In this document: positions 10,219-23,511 of the stretch, one piece after another
Numbering within the stretch: the first letter of the stretch is position 1
Layout: every line of letters begins with the position of its first letter
Assembly (NCBI GenBank): GCA_033439765.1
Contig: JAULSN010000009.1
Location: 1,178,001-1,242,000 of the forward strand
Origin: Lasiosphaeria ovina
Lineage: Eukaryota > Ascomycota > Sordariomycetes > Sordariales > Lasiosphaeriaceae
Reading direction: 5' to 3'
Length of the DNA stretch: 64,000 nucleotides
Position numbers and translations under genes: made by a program
The notes under the pieces: model-generated
Told to the model about the DNA's origin: nothing
Database searches by the model: none
The model's input: only the letters and a program-made list of their open reading frames with translations

Positions 10219-13200
10219 ATGGCAGTCAAGATTGATGGGCTGGATCGACTTGACAAGTAGGTGGCCGCTGAGATGCCGTCTCGATTCGATAACCTCTCTG
10301 AGGAGGACGAGGCCAGCATCCTCGACGACCTCGTCGTTGACAGCGACGATGAGGAATCCGAGGGCCACTCGCCATCGACTGCCCTTGCTACAGAGCGTCA
10401 GAGAAACCGCGCATTTCGAGCGTGGAAACACCCGAAGCTCTGGGAGTAAGTTCATCCCTTATCAGGTGGGTGCGTGTTTGTTCCATACATGGCTGGTGGC
10501 TCTAACACTTTTACGACAGATCCATCAGAAAGAAATATCCCAACGCCAACGCCAACTAAGTTTGGGTCGACTCGTGCAAGAACGACGAGACCGCTTCTCG
10601 CATCGGCAAAGCTTTCCTCCAGCCCTACGTCGCATCCTCGAAACGAGAGCGCCTAACCCTCGGACCCGAGGAATACGTCATGGAAAAGGCTGTGAAATCG
10701 GCCAGGTCACTCAACGCTTTCTGGAAGTCTCTATTTGCGGCCACCGAAGCTGAGGTCTTCCACGCCCTCGTTCTTCTCTTTAGCCTGGGTTTTCGGCAGG
10801 GCATGATCATGGGAATGAAGTTCCAGGATGTCGCTGTGGCCATGGTCGGTGACCCCCTCGATCCCACGAGACGACGGCTTGTCACAACCTTGACGATACG
10901 GCGCAACAAGCTGAGACGGGACGCGTTGGAACATAAGAAGGGTGAGAAGTACGTCGTCTACTCGCTACTCTTACTCTCGCACCCAAGTTCCGGGCTGACC
11001 ATCTCCATAGATTCAAATTTGTTGCACGTGATCTGGATTGACTGAGCATTGAATTGTCTGGTTAGATCGGTCTAAAATACAGGTAAAATAGCACCTTCTT
11101 ATAGCCAACAGGATCACTGAATATCTCCACGGAAGTCCGTATTCAGGGCGGGCAAAAGAAGACCGTAGAATTGAAAGGAATCTCCGGTGCAAGGATTGAG
11201 GGCATTCCGAACGCAAGGGAGGGTGCAAAGGAGAGAAAAGCAGGTGTTTGCATATGCAGGGGTAAAAGAGGGTCAATTTTGCAAGTAAGGGTCATTTCTT
11301 GGCGACAAAATTTTATTTTCCACGACCTTGTTGCCATATCCGCTCTTCTGCCTTACACACCTAGTCGCTGTCCGTGGCATTCAAGCCGGTGCATTCGAAG
11401 CAGATTACAAATCGGTTGATGACCTGCTTCTCCAGCCTATCCTAGAAGAGGTCGATTACGTCCCACTAGAATGGAAGAAGAGCATGCTCGACAAGCAGCT
11501 TTTCCCCATGTCTTACGCTGTCTTCATCCGCATCCTCCGCCGCCTTCAACTTGTTGCCGGATTCCGCATGCTCCCGCGTTGTTACGCCTTCAGAGTCGGT
11601 GCTGGCGCCGCGCTTGACGGCTGCCTTACCACACTGCCTTGCGTAACTTTGTCATGAGTCACTTGACAGATATGTATGAGAACAACTACATGTCGGAGCG
11701 CGTCCGTGAAGATCTCATCAAGTGCCGTTTCGGAGCGGTTGGTGGAGCAAATGACCCGTTGTTCGACCTTCTTCGGGATCTAACAGTGCAGAAAGACCCT
11801 AGCGCCCCCATCGACCCTACCTGTCAGAAAGACCATACTGTTTTTGGCATTGTCTAGGGAGCCCAGGCAGTGCCCGCACAGGGCCAGGGCACCTAAGTAG
11901 ACCGCCTTTTCCACAGGGTCAACACAGGTCCCCGAATTGCGGGCGCAGGCCTTTTCTTCTTCCTTACATCAAGAAATACACACACCGCGTATACCTTCAT
12001 TCTTGACTGCCTTTGCATGCATTTGGTTTCTGAGACTACCCCTGAGCAGAAGCACTTACTCGAGATCCGTCGGGACATCACAGAACGGAGGGACAAACTT
12101 GAGACGCTGCAGAAATCCGGATCAAAGGGGCTCATATCAAAAGCCAAGGCGCTTCTTGAGAGCCTGAGACAGCGTCTGTATACCCCTCGTGGTGGCCGAT
12201 AGCCGAAAAAAGGATTGCGCGGAGGCTGCCAAGCTCAGATCCCGAGGGTTGCCGACCAGACACTTGCGAAGTTCCGCCCTGACGCCGTCCTCCGACCATG
12301 CAGCCTTAGATATTAATGGACTGGTGGAGTTGCTCGTCGGCCATACCCTTTTAGATAATGGCAAACTATCAGAAGAATTTGTCTACGACGGCCGTGCTGG
12401 AAAACGTTTATAGAAGGCTATGGAATGGCTGTTGAGCTACATGGCCAAGGCATAGACCCAGCTCGCTGCCCCAGGATCGCCAACTCTCACCGGGGACTAG
12501 GAGATATCAGAGCAGGAGTCGCTGGGGAAACCAACTTGCTTCGTCTACACAGCCGACTTGGAGCGACGGGGGGAACTTGACACGGAACGTCAAGAAGCAC
12601 CACGTGCAGATACTTGGTGCCCCATTCCAGTGTCGGGAATGCTCTCGCCTCGGCCTCTCTCCCACACACCACTCGCAGCCCGTCAGATTGAAGCCACCAT
12701 ACGGAGACTGTCCACGGCAGGATGCCACTCACCGTGTCTCACTGACGATCTGTCATTGGACTCCACGGATGCTCAAGATTGCGCGGCTTTGTCTGCAGAG
12801 ACGGCCTTCCAGCCTTCAGAGCCGGCGCTATCAAACATTACAGCCGCCATAGTGCTGTCCCCTCTTCGGGGCAACTGTTTGTCTGTTTTGAGTGCATGAC
12901 TTGCGAGGTCGAGGGAGCCAAACCGTTGAACCACTCGGGTAACGAGATGCTCCACCACCTGAGCGAGGTGCACGACCACCCGGGTATCACGCGCTGTCCG
13001 CTCTGCGTTAGGCATTTCAGTGCACGAGGCCTCGATAATCACGTTCGAGGGAATTTCAAGAAAGAGGCGGTCCAATGTCAGGTGTACGAACCCAAGGATG
13101 GCCCTTCGTTCGACAGTTATGGCTCTTGGTACTCTCACATGGAGATGGCTCACGATGTAGGCTACTGCGTAGAAAATTTGCCCTTCCTCTCTCTCCTCTC

Positions 13201-13260
13201 TGTCTCCCTTCTTTCTCTTCTCGTCACGCCCAGCATCGATCATCTCAAGCATACCACTTG
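10219..13260 (+). pseudogene. DUF3435/captain-type tyrosine recombinase with C2H2 fingers, degraded
   Basis: The gene starts at ATG 10219 with an acidic N-terminus. Probable introns are 10446-10519 (GTAAGT...CAG) and 10949-11010 (GTACGT, branch CTGAC, TAG). The core at 11350-11750 contains GAFEADYKSVDDLLLQP, then YAFRVGAG, ALRNFVMSH and YENNYMSERVR. These fit the Arg, His and Tyr catalytic positions of the DUF3435 family, which includes Starship captains. Past a solo LTR (11822-12035) the frame continues with a helical Lys/Glu-rich part. C2H2-like fingers follow at about 12570-12650 and 12885-13160 (CFECMTC, CPLC...H, SHMEMAH), as in relatives. Damage: in-frame stops at 10258 and near 10558, a frameshift near 11630, about 270 bp of unclear sequence at 11040-11310, the LTR insertion, and breaks between 12410 and 12780. 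The family assignment is by motif only. Confidence 0.75.
11822..12035 (+). mobile_element. Solo LTR of the copia-2 family
   Basis: These 214 bp align along their whole length with the copia-2 LTRs at 36441-36657 and 55477-55693 and are flanked by a perfect 5-bp duplication CTACC (11817-11821 and 12036-12040). Taking out the LTR and one duplication rejoins the recombinase frame from DPSAPIDPT into PEQKHLLEIRRD. It arose by insertion followed by LTR-LTR recombination. Confidence 0.93.
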
Positions 13261-13318
13261 AGGTATAGAGCTCACCAATTCACCACTGGAGGTACACGGT
13301 TTAAGTCACAGCAGCAAG

Positions 13319-13870
13319 ATGTCCACGCAGAGAACTTCACTCAAGCTCTTCATCCAAAAGTCTGGTGCACCAGGTTCTGGGAAGAGCACGATAGGCAAGG
13401 TCTATCGCAGGCTCGATCGGTGGAGTGGTCATCGACCATGATGTCCTCCGATCTAGTCTTCTCGACTCTGGCATCCCGTTCCACGAGGCTGCACAACACA
13501 TGCGTACCAGCTCCAATGGATGCTAGCCAGGGATCTCATGAGTCAGGTCTACAGCGTCATCATCGACAGCACCTGCAACTTCCCAGAAGTCCTCAGTCAA
13601 GGGTCCACATGCGCCCAGGAACAGGGTCACGCCTATTGGCATATGTCGAGTGCAAGGTAGACGACTTGCACTAATGCTTGCGCAACCGAAGCTCGACGAC
13701 GAGCCAGCGGACTTGTGTCAATCGTCCTCCTGCTGCTGCTACACCTGGCGTTCATGACGGCGAAGATGGTCAGGCACGTTTGTTGGTTTGGAGCTGGCTC
13801 AACCTCTATCATGCTCGCTATGCCTGGTTCTGTGGTGCTATAGGGCAAGTCCTGGCCGGCGAGCCAGGAT
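13319..13870 (+). pseudogene. P-loop NTPase (AAA_33-like kinase), frameshifted
   Basis: ATG 13319 opens a frame with the Walker A motif GAPGSGKST at residues 17-25 (about 13367-13393). The similarity then moves between frames: GGVVIDHDVLRSSLL at about 13415-13460, HAYQLQWMLARDLM with IIDSTCNFPEVL at about 13500-13595, and YVECKVDDLH at about 13640-13672, where a TAA follows. Fungal proteins of this type are predicted small-molecule or nucleic-acid kinases. At least three frame changes make this a pseudogene. It lies about 60 bp behind the recombinase gene on the same strand. Confidence 0.65.
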
Positions 13871-13963
13871 AAGAGGGAGCAACCGGCACCCCAAGACGAG
13901 GGAGGATTCCCTCAGCTGCATATAAAATTCAGAGTGTCCCGCCTCTCGCCCAACCTCACCTGT

Positions 13964-14302
13964 TTACATTCAGTCCATCCCGAATCCCCAAGGCACTCGA
14001 GACAGAACAGAACAACGACGGCACTTACCTCACCGTTGAACGCATCATCGGAATCGAGCTCACCGAAGTCGGGAACTTTTGCCGTCTAGAGCCCCAGTAT
14101 GGCCGCGTCCCTGATGGTCATACCACGAAGAACTGCACCGCGTGTCAGACGATGGCAGAGCAAAACGCCGAGAAATTCGTCCAAGAGGTCATGCTCCCGC
14201 AACTCATGAAGCTCGCTTCATTCTATACCGAGTTCGATCGGAGGGAGGCGTGGCACCCGAAGACCTACTTGATCAACTTGTGCTTGACCTGTGATTTGTG
14301 GT
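13964..14302 (+). pseudogene. Coding fragment of unknown family
   Basis: One frame is open for about 110 codons and ends at TGA 14300-14302. It has a natural-looking composition, including a CTACQ pair, LTVERIIGIEL and MLPQLMKLASFYTEFDRREAW. I see no ATG in frame, so the start lies in an upstream exon or has been lost. I do not recognise the family. It could be the last exon of the preceding kinase-like gene or a separate gene. Confidence 0.4.
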
Positions 14303-14485
14303 GAAGAAGCTGCGCGCTTCTCTTGCTTTTTCTTCTTCCTTTTCCTCTTGCCGCTCGCCAACGGGTTGTTGGCCAAAGTTGTTCGCAGCCAAGCACCACC
14401 CATCCCGCGGGATGATTGGACCGATAGCGTCAGGGGCAAAAGTCATGTCACGCCATGCACCGTCGTGCTGGTTACCCCTCACCAG
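14303..14485. other. Short non-coding stretch before the large TIR element
   Basis: A CT-rich tract at 14320-14350 and no gene. It abuts the left copy of the 10-bp target duplication (14486-14495). Confidence 0.4.
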
Positions 14486-14495
14486 AGGTACCTGG

Positions 14496-14581
14496 GAGGT
14501 TACAGCTCAGCCGACCCTCAGAACCCCTGCTCGGCCGACCCCCCACTTTTCTTTTGGTGGGAGCCAAAAGCTCAGCCGACC
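14496..14581 (+). repeat. Left 86-bp TIR of large element
   Basis: Base-for-base identical to the reverse complement of 26516-26601. It contains repeated CTCAGCCGACC and CTCGGCCGACC motifs that could be transposase binding sites. Confidence 0.92.
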
Positions 14582-15483
14582 GGTCGGCCGAGGTAAAGCT
14601 GTGGCGGAGAAATTTCTGGGGGTTTTCCGCCCCCCCGCGAACTTCCCTCCTACATCTCAGTTTTCAAAGTAGGGCAGGGAATCCAGCGGAAAGCGATCCG
14701 GAATCGATTCCGAATCGCTTTGGAATTGACGATATCTCGGGCAACCGACTCGGAGAGGGAAATCCTTATCCCCCTCTTAATCAACCCAGAACATTATACC
14801 TATACCCCAAATCTAATATTACGTCCCGAAATTGGACCTTCTTTTGATATTATTCTAACTATAAAAGATCTATAAGTTGTTGTAGAATTAGTTAAGTGCT
14901 TGGATGAATATCGGCCTCGAAGGAAAGAAATTCGGATTCTATCTATAAGTTGAATCGCTTCCAAAGCGATTCTAAAGCGCTTCGGAACTAATTTACCCAG
15001 GCTACTCTCCTATAATAATTATCGTATTTACTTAGAGTCTTAGTAGAGTATAGTCGAAAGAAATATTAGGTTCTCTATATTCGAATAGTTCTATATACTA
15101 CTTAAATCCCGGAATACCCTTTATCTAACCCCGAGGGGTTTATATATATAATTTCAATTACGGGCCTACTTCTAGAAGAAATTATAATACCCTAGGCTTC
15201 TATAAATCGAAGCGATTCTAAACCGATTTATAAACGCTTATAAACCGATTTAGCTCTAATATAACTACGTAAATAAATTTCCTAGTAAAGACTTTATATC
15301 CGAATTCCTATAGGGCGTAGCTTATAAACGTACTATAATTAATTATACGGGGGCTAAAGTCTATGAATTCCTTCCCGATCCTAAATCCTAATATTATTAG
15401 GAGATTTTAGAGGAATTATTCGGGAGGTAATAAGCCTTATAAGAGGCTCGCGCGTAGAAGGATCTTCGAACGGGTGCTATCTA

Positions 15484-16734
15484 GTAAGTAATTACTTCCA
15501 AAACGCTTCCAAACCGATTACTAATTAATCTAGTTTTACCTACGCGGTTCTTATACGGTTCTAGAAGGGTAATACCTATACGACTTTAATAGAATTCTAT
15601 AAACTAATAGTTAAGCCTATAGAGTATAGAGTAAGTAATTCTAAACCTATTCGGAAACGATTTAGAACTAATATTAAAATAGAATATAATCGGCCTAACC
15701 TAATTTATAATATATTACGAATATCGTTTTATACCTAGCTATAATATACGAGCTTATTTTATAGCTATTATACCGATAGAATTCTACTAATTTTAATTAG
15801 ATATTATAATAGTTCTAAGATCGAACTTGCTCGAGATTTTAGGAGATATATATACCGAAATATATAGTCTAAAGAAAAGGGGTATAACCTATAGTAAGAA
15901 TTTCCCAAATTACTTCCTAAAATTACTTCCTAACCGATTCGGAACCGATTCTAAATTAATTAGCTATCTTATATACCTAAGGGAGGGGTAAACTTATAAT
16001 ATATTTATATAATATATATTAGAACTATTTTATTCCGTATAATACTATAACTTTCCCTTATATCCTTATTACCTCTTATAGTATTTATTTATACCCTCCC
16101 CCGATTCCTTCTATTATAAATCGGAAGCTTTTAGGTAATCTAGGGCGGATTATAAGGAATATTAGGGGGAAAGGAAATATACTAAGTAAATAATTCCGAA
16201 TCGCTTTCCAACCGATTCAAAACTAAATCTTTAGATACCTTCCTTAATTCCCTAGAGTTATAGAAACTCGTTCGTAAATACGGGGGGAGATCCCTTTAGG
16301 ATCTAGATCTAATACTTATAAATATAGATATTATTCGTACTATTCTACGGAAATAATCCGTTCTATATTTCCCTTATAGGTTATTACGGCTAGTAGTTCT
16401 TATTAACTACTAATAAGAAGAAAAGAAAGAAGAAGGCCGGGTAAGTAATTCGTAACCGCTTCTTAATCATTTCGGAATCGCTTATTTAATTTTAGTATTT
16501 CCAATTCTTCTACGATTCTAGAACTAACTATATCGTAATATATTTCTACGAGGAATAAGTCGATCTCTTCCGGAATTCGGTTTCTTCTTTCGAGATTAAT
16601 ACTAATTATAAGTATATTCAATCTAAGGACGAGGTTAAGGTTATCTAGGGCTAGTAGTCTTTAGTAATAGAAAAGTATAAGCGATTTGGAAACGATTCGG
16701 AAACGCTTACTAATCGGTTTATAGCCATCCCGCT
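15484..16734 (+). repeat. Introner-like intron family, left block
   Basis: Six short segments (15484-15533, 15631-15682, 15894-15963, 16186-16234, 16441-16495, 16675-16734; 49-70 nt) mostly begin GTAAGTAATT and end TAG. Each holds two to four units of an 11-12-nt module resembling AATCGCTTCCG or AACCGATTCGG, followed by CTAAT/CTAAC-like branch sites. Exon-like sequence lies between them. Confidence 0.65.
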
Positions 16735-16856
16735 TATCCGGGTATTTACAAATTCTAATACGCCAGAGATATATACTTATATATATTAATAAGTTTTCCG
16801 GATCTTTCGGGTTCGGTATAACTATACTATAAGGTTCAAATATATCGACGGGTACG

Positions 16857-17109
16857 TGTGATAGCGGTCAATAGCAACTAGGAAAAGGATCGCTAATATA
16901 GCTATACTATAGTCTAAGGATTCTAAGGTGAAGAAGAAAGGAAGAAAATCTACAAAGGTGCGATTATGGTCGCGGGGTAAGTATGGGCTAGGGCTCAGGG
17001 AGTACGGACCCCTGGGGCTTACGGGAGGTTACGTACGACTAATCCTAATCGGGGCTAGTAATGAGCTTAAATCCGTAGTGGGGCCTTGGCGCTGGTGCCG
17101 ACCGTAATA
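16857..17109 (-). repeat. gypsy-1b 3' LTR
   Basis: 253 bp, equal in length to its partner at 23512-23764 and to the gypsy-1a LTRs. It keeps many CA/TG dinucleotides. Confidence 0.9.
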
Positions 17110-17229
17110 TTACTCCCCCCTTCCGAAAAAGGCTCGCCCTCGAGTCATTTATATAAAAAAAAAAAAATTTTATAGCCACTAATAGTAATCGAATAAGTAA
17201 CCTCCTAGAATAAACCGCTTTATTTCTTT

Positions 17230-20200
17230 CGTATTAATCGGCGTATACGTATAACTCCGGAGTCCATCGCTATATTATCGTCTTCATAAGGTGGATCAAT
17301 TTCGTCGCGCTCGTACGCCTCGCGCTACTATTATAGTCGCTTCGGCGGGCCTGTATTGTCGGGGTATTGGTTGTGGAAGTCGGCCAACTTCAGGGGCGTA
17401 TTCTTGAATCCTAATATATCGTACTACGTTAGATCTAGATCTTATCCGCGCTATTCTACCTAGTATTAGAGCACGTTTCCGTTTATTCGGGAAGTAATAA
17501 TCTTATCTATTTCCCATTCCTCCTTATTATTAAATAGCTCTCCTGGCGGGTTATCGTTGGCCTATCCCGGTACGGGGTTATTTAGGTACTTCCTTAGGCG
17601 ATCGGCGTGAAATACTAAGGAGCCCTTCCAATCGTCCGGGACTTCCAGTTAGTAGGAGTATCCTACTATACTGAGGATCTTATAGTGGCGGCGTATTAAC
17701 GGGTAGTCTAGCTTATCGCTCGGGCGGTTAGTAGACCAGGATTTCTTAATAATAAAGACGTAGTCGCCGGGACCGAAGTCAGATTCCCTACGATACTTAT
17801 TAGCCTACTTCGCCTACCTCTACTATACCAAACGTATCGTATCTTTGGCCGAGTTAATAAATCCCTATATACGTTTCGCTATATCCTAAGCTTCTTATCT
17901 ATTAAGCCGTTCGCGGTAGGGAATAGTGGTATCGAGGGGGGTCCTCGCGCTCTAGTCGAACGGTAAGTTCATCGGGAAACCTATTAGGACCTCGTATAGG
18001 GATAGTCCTATACTATTATATAGTAAGGAGCCCGCTACGGCGTCTATAGCGGGCATCGCTCTAGACTAGTTATTCTAATAATAGTTAACGAAAGGTCGTA
18101 GACGTTAGTCGATATATTAGTTTATGATTTCTACTTGGCCGGCGCTCTGAGAGTATCTAATAGAAGAGAGCTTCTACTTGATCCCGAGTAGTCTAGATAT
18201 TTCGTTAGTAAAGTCCGCTATAAACTAGGGTCCTCGATCCGATCCGACTTCGTAAGGTAATCCGAATACTCGATAGGGTCCCTTATAGTATATTAGGGTA
18301 GCGTCCTTAGCCGTAGCGTTCTTATAATAGGGGATATACTAGGGTTACTTATTAAGTCTATCTACTATTACGAGAATATTATCGAATCCATATCGGTCTA
18401 AGGGTTAGTTTTTAAAGTTAATAACTATCGAAGACTAAGGCCGGAGTAGAATAGGTAAGGGATATAGCAAACCAGGGGTCTTATCCCTAGGGTAGCGTGC
18501 TAGTTGGTAGGCTATATAGTTCGTAACGTATTAGTTAGAGAACGTCCTTATTTCGGGCTACTAGTAGTATAGCTTTAAGAGTTTGAAAGTTTTATTACGC
18601 CTAGGATGAGCTATAATAATTCTACTATAAACCTCTTTTATAAGTAATATCCGGAGGTTATCCTTTCCTAAGACTACTAGTTTTCTATCGCGCGTAAGGA
18701 GTCCTGATTCGGATAGGGCGAACTTAGTATCTCCCTATTACGCTCTCTCTCGCTATACGCTCATCTCCGGATCCTCACGATTAGCGGTAATAATCTCGTC
18801 GATAACCTCGATACCTAAAGGTTAAGCTAGCGGTTCGTCGTTCTCTAGGAGGGAGATCTTTAGGGCTAGCGTACTAGTCTACTCTAGGGAGGGGAGTTCA
18901 TCTCCTTTGTCCTAGGCTAGTATACTAATTTGTCCCTCTAGTAGCTTAAAGATCTATATATAACGTTCCGCTTTATACTTCGCTTTAACCGTAACTAGAT
19001 CTTCTATTTTATAGGAGAGCGCGTCCGTTATAATATTCTCCTTCCCTAGTCGATATATAAACTAAACGTTATATCGTAATAAATTATCCTACTAGTTCGC
19101 TTATCGCTAACCTAGTAGTCTCTTCTCCAAGTAGAACTTAAGAGCCTTATAGTTAGTAATAGCGAGGAATGGTTTCTATAACCCCTATAGTATAGTACGC
19201 TAGGTTTCTAGACCTCTAACGATAGCGAGGAGCTCTTTATCTTATATCGGGTAATTATACTCGGCTCCTTATAGGGTTTCCGAATAATAGGCTACTAGGT
19301 ACTATTCGCCATCCTCCCCTATCTATATGAGTACTCCTATAATTACGCCGTTCGAGGAGTCCGTTTCTATACGGGTTTCTACGTAGAAGTCGAAGTATCC
19401 GAGTAGTAGGGCGGTAAATAGGGAGTACTTAAGCTCCTCAAATACCTCCTAATAATAGGGTAACTATACGAATGGTTAGTCTTTCCTCGTAAGGTCCGTT
19501 ATAGGGCGGGCTATCCGGCTATAATCTTTAATAAACCGGCGGAAATAGTTATAGAACCCGAGGAAAGACTGGATCCCTTTTACGGTCGTAGGCCTTTCCT
19601 AGTTTCTAACTACGGAGGTCTTTTCTAGGTCTACGCGTATACCGTCTTTTCCGATAATAAAGCCTAAGTAGCGAGTCTCGGTAACGTAGAACTCGTATTT
19701 CTTAATATCGGCCTAGAGGCCGTACTCTCTTAACTTAGCGAGGACCTTTTTGATATACTCCTTATATTCCTCTAAGGAGTCGGAAAAGATAAGAATATTA
19801 TCGATATAGGTACTATAGAATATATCGAGGTATTCTACTAATACTTCGTTAATAAATCGCTAGAAAGTAGCGGGTCTATTAGTTAACCCGAAGGGTAGGA
19901 CTCGGTACTAGTAGGACCCGTACCTTATCCTGAATACGGTTAATTCGATATTATCGTCGTGGATTCTTAGCCTATAGAAGGCTTGCCGGATATCGATTTT
20001 GGTAAAGATCTTCTTACTAGTAATTAGCGCGAGGGTCTCGTTAATAAGGGGGATCGGGTACCGATCCTTCCGGGTAATTAAGTTTAGTCGTCGGTAGTCG
20101 ATATAAAAACGGAGTCCTCCTCCAGGCTTAGCTACTATTAGTACCGGGGCTGCCTAGGGGGCTAAGCTAGGCTCGATAAATCCCTTTTGTAGGTGCTCCG

Positions 20201-23200
20201 TAATATATATACGACAAGCCTTTAGTTCCTCTAGAGATATCTTATAGAGAGGGCTATGGATAAGGTCTTTCTCTAGGGTCTTGCCTTCTAATAGCTCGAT
20301 ACGGTGATCGGCCTTTCTTAGGCGGTAGGGTACGCGAACGTCCGATTCGGCTTTACTAAAGACGTCCAGGAAATTATAGTATATTATAGGGACGGTCTGG
20401 ATAATTTTCTTAGCCAGATCTATATCGTCTTTTAGTAACTACTATTCCTGGCGGTCCTGGATATACCGGTCTAGCTTATATAACGATATAATATAGATAG
20501 AGTCCTACGCCTTATAGGCCGTTTTAAGGAACGATATAGCTCCAACTATACGTAGGTTAGGTATACGCTCTTTATACTAGCTAATAGCGTCTCGCTTTAT
20601 CTTATATCGTCCGCGAATATCCGTTTCCGGGTATAAGGAAGTAATCGTTACCTTCGGTTAACTTGGTTCCGGTAGGCTTGGTTAACCTTCCTTATTATCG
20701 CTACTACTACTATTATAGAGTTCCCGCTCTATACGGTGTAGCTCGCGTTACTAGAAGTCACTAGACGACGACCTCCGGGGTTATTAGTTAAGGAAGCGAA
20801 CTTTCTTTAGACGGGGAGTAGTAGGGGTAGGCGTAGGAGAAGTAGTAGGTTCTAGTTTAATAGCTTATTACTCTAGGATCTTAATTCGATTACGGATATT
20901 ACGTCTATCCTAACGTCGTTTATTCTCGGCGTCTATAGCCCGTTACCTCCGTACTATATCCTCCTAATAGCTCTTACTCTTAAGAAGCTTGGTCTTCCCG
21001 ACCGGGATATCTATCTAGTACCGCGGGTCGACGTTCTAGTCGGGGGGGAATAGTAAGCGCTACTTTATATAGTCCGTCTATACGTCGTAGTACGCGAACT
21101 AGTTCTTACTAATAAGGATATCGTACCTTATCTCGAGTACGATTATCTATTTATTATAAATAGTTCGCCCTTATATACGGAGGTACCCTCGTACTAGCCT
21201 ACTAATATCCTATATAGGCTTACCTCGATAGTCGGAAACTCCTCTCTTACGAAAGTTGTCTAGTTAATCGGACTATAGGTACTTTACTATTCGTTTGGCG
21301 AATCTAGGGCTTATAAATATATAACTATCTACTCCCGTATCTATTAATACGTTAGAAGTAGAAAGAGAAAATCCATTATTAGCTATACTATAATTATAGA
21401 GGAAGGAACCTCTACTAATAAGGGGGCTAATATCGAAGGAACTATTACTTAATTATTCTAATAAGATACCTTATCTTAGTATATTTAATCCTATCTTCTT
21501 CTTCGTCGATCTTAGGGATATATTCCCTAGGAGGGAGTCCTTATTTCCTAGGGCGCCTAGTTTATCAACTCGATATCGGTATCGTTATTATCGCTTATCG
21601 ACGAAGACTAGCTATTATCTTCCTCTAAGTCCGAATCAAATTGCTACGTAATGGCTCGGATTTTGGCTTCCTATTAGCGACGAGCTTACTCCTTAAGCGG
21701 GTAATTATTCTGGACGTGGCCTTTCTCGCGGTATACGAAGTAACGACCTTCCTTAGTAAGCTATATAGCTTCGGTCTTATTAGGACGTAGGGGAAGCGAC
21801 GGGGAGTTACCCGAGGCTACTAGCTTCGGGTTCCTAATAGGGGTATTAGGGCGGTAACTACCGCTACGGCGAGTCTTGTCTTTCTTTACGGCAGGAACTA
21901 GGTCCTTCTACTTAGCCTCTTTTCGCTAACGTACGTTAGTGAAGTTTCGGGTAATGCTTTATCCATACTTAGCGACGCTCTCGAAAGTGGCGTTCGGGGC
22001 TAAGAATATAGGTATTATAGCGGTAATATAGCTAGGGTGAATCTTACGGCGGAACTCTATAATCCATTCCGACTTCGGTTTACGGACCTTACTTACTAAA
22101 CGAATAAACTTATTCTTAAACTCAATATAGTCGTTACCGACATTTTCTATAGCTAACTTATCGTAGTTATCCTAAGTAGTCTTAAGGCGATTCGGGTTAT
22201 ACTATTCGGACTAGATAAGATCGAGTAAGGCGTTACTAATAGTAATTAGTTCAGGGTGGTTATTCGATATATAGGGATTAATCGTATCCGAGGCTACGCC
22301 TACTAAATAGTTCTCGATATATATTATACGTACGCGGTCGGTAGTAAAGTAGTTAGCGTTACCTTCTAACTTATTTATTAAGTATCGATAGAAGATCTCG
22401 AATTCTACCTTATCTACGTCGGGGTCGGCGTTCTAGGGCTTTGGGCTATTAATCTTCGCGGAATAGGTAGCTCGCTAGGTCGAGGTCTCTAATAAGGCTA
22501 GTATAGTACGGGGTAGGCGGCTACGGTTCCTAATAGTATTCTAGGTATTAATATTAATATTAATCGTAGTCGAGGGGTCGGGAATAGAAGTAACCGACGG
22601 AGTCGGGTTCGGAGTATTTAGGTTCTTAAGCTTATAATTCTCGACGGCTTATTCGGCGATCGTCTATTAGAGGTCGAACGTATTAGCGACCTTATCTTAT
22701 AATTCTTACTCTAAGCTAGCGATACGGGCTTAGGTATCGCTAAGAGCGACGTTAGGGTTCTTTAGTACCTCTTTAATATTCTAGGTAAATACTTTAGTCT
22801 ATTAGAAAAGAAGTTCCTAGTTAGTATCTAGTCGGTTAGTAGTAGTTAGTAATTCGGCGTTCTGGGCTCGAAAAGCGGCTATAACGATAGTTCGGAACTT
22901 AAATTCCTAATATATAACGTCTTTATTATCTTTTACTATACGGGCGAAGTCGTCTCGTAAATAGAGTCTATTAAAAGCGGGCCAAGTATCGATACCTTTA
23001 TTAGTTATTAGGCGGAAATGAAAAGCTACTCCTATAGTCGTTCGGCGACCGTAATACTCGGCGATCTTACCTATACGAAGTACGGTATTAGTACGCCATT
23101 AGTCGGTCGTTATCTCGAAGCGTTCCCTAGGTATTTCGGCTATAATAACTCGCTTATAGAACTCGAGCTAGGTCTCGTTTTTATCGATAGTAGTACGCGG

Positions 23201-23460
23201 GTTAGTAATATTAAGGGATAGGCGCGACGCTCTACGTACTACTCCTATTCGTATTAGATTAGGGTACTACGTTATAATCTTATCTTATAGCGGTATTATA
23301 GCGTCTAACGCTATAGGGTTATAGTTAACTTTAGTTCTAGCCTTCTATATAGTAGTAGCGGCTTCTTCGGGGGATCTTGGTATCGTAACGGAGATACTTC
23401 AAGTCTTCGGTCGGGGTTCGTTAGGTTAATCTTATTAGTCGGTTTCTTCTTCTTCAGGTC
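17230..23460 (-). pseudogene. gypsy-1b Gag-Pol, RIP-saturated
   Basis: Read on the minus strand it parallels the gypsy-1a polyprotein: Gag with a degraded CCHC knuckle (about 21.7 kb), protease (about 21.3 kb), reverse transcriptase and RNase H (about 20.3-19.1 kb), integrase (about 18.6-17.8 kb) and a C-terminal tail ending near 17.23 kb. The catalytic YxDD box reads YIDN at about 19806-19817. Dozens of TAG/TAA codons replace Gln and Trp. It keeps a few CA/TG sites that are mutated in gypsy-1a, so it is slightly less heavily hit. Confidence 0.85.
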
Positions 23461-23511
23461 GGTGGGATATTAGAAAGCCTTCCTAGGCGGTAGATATTAA
23501 CCTTAGAATAA

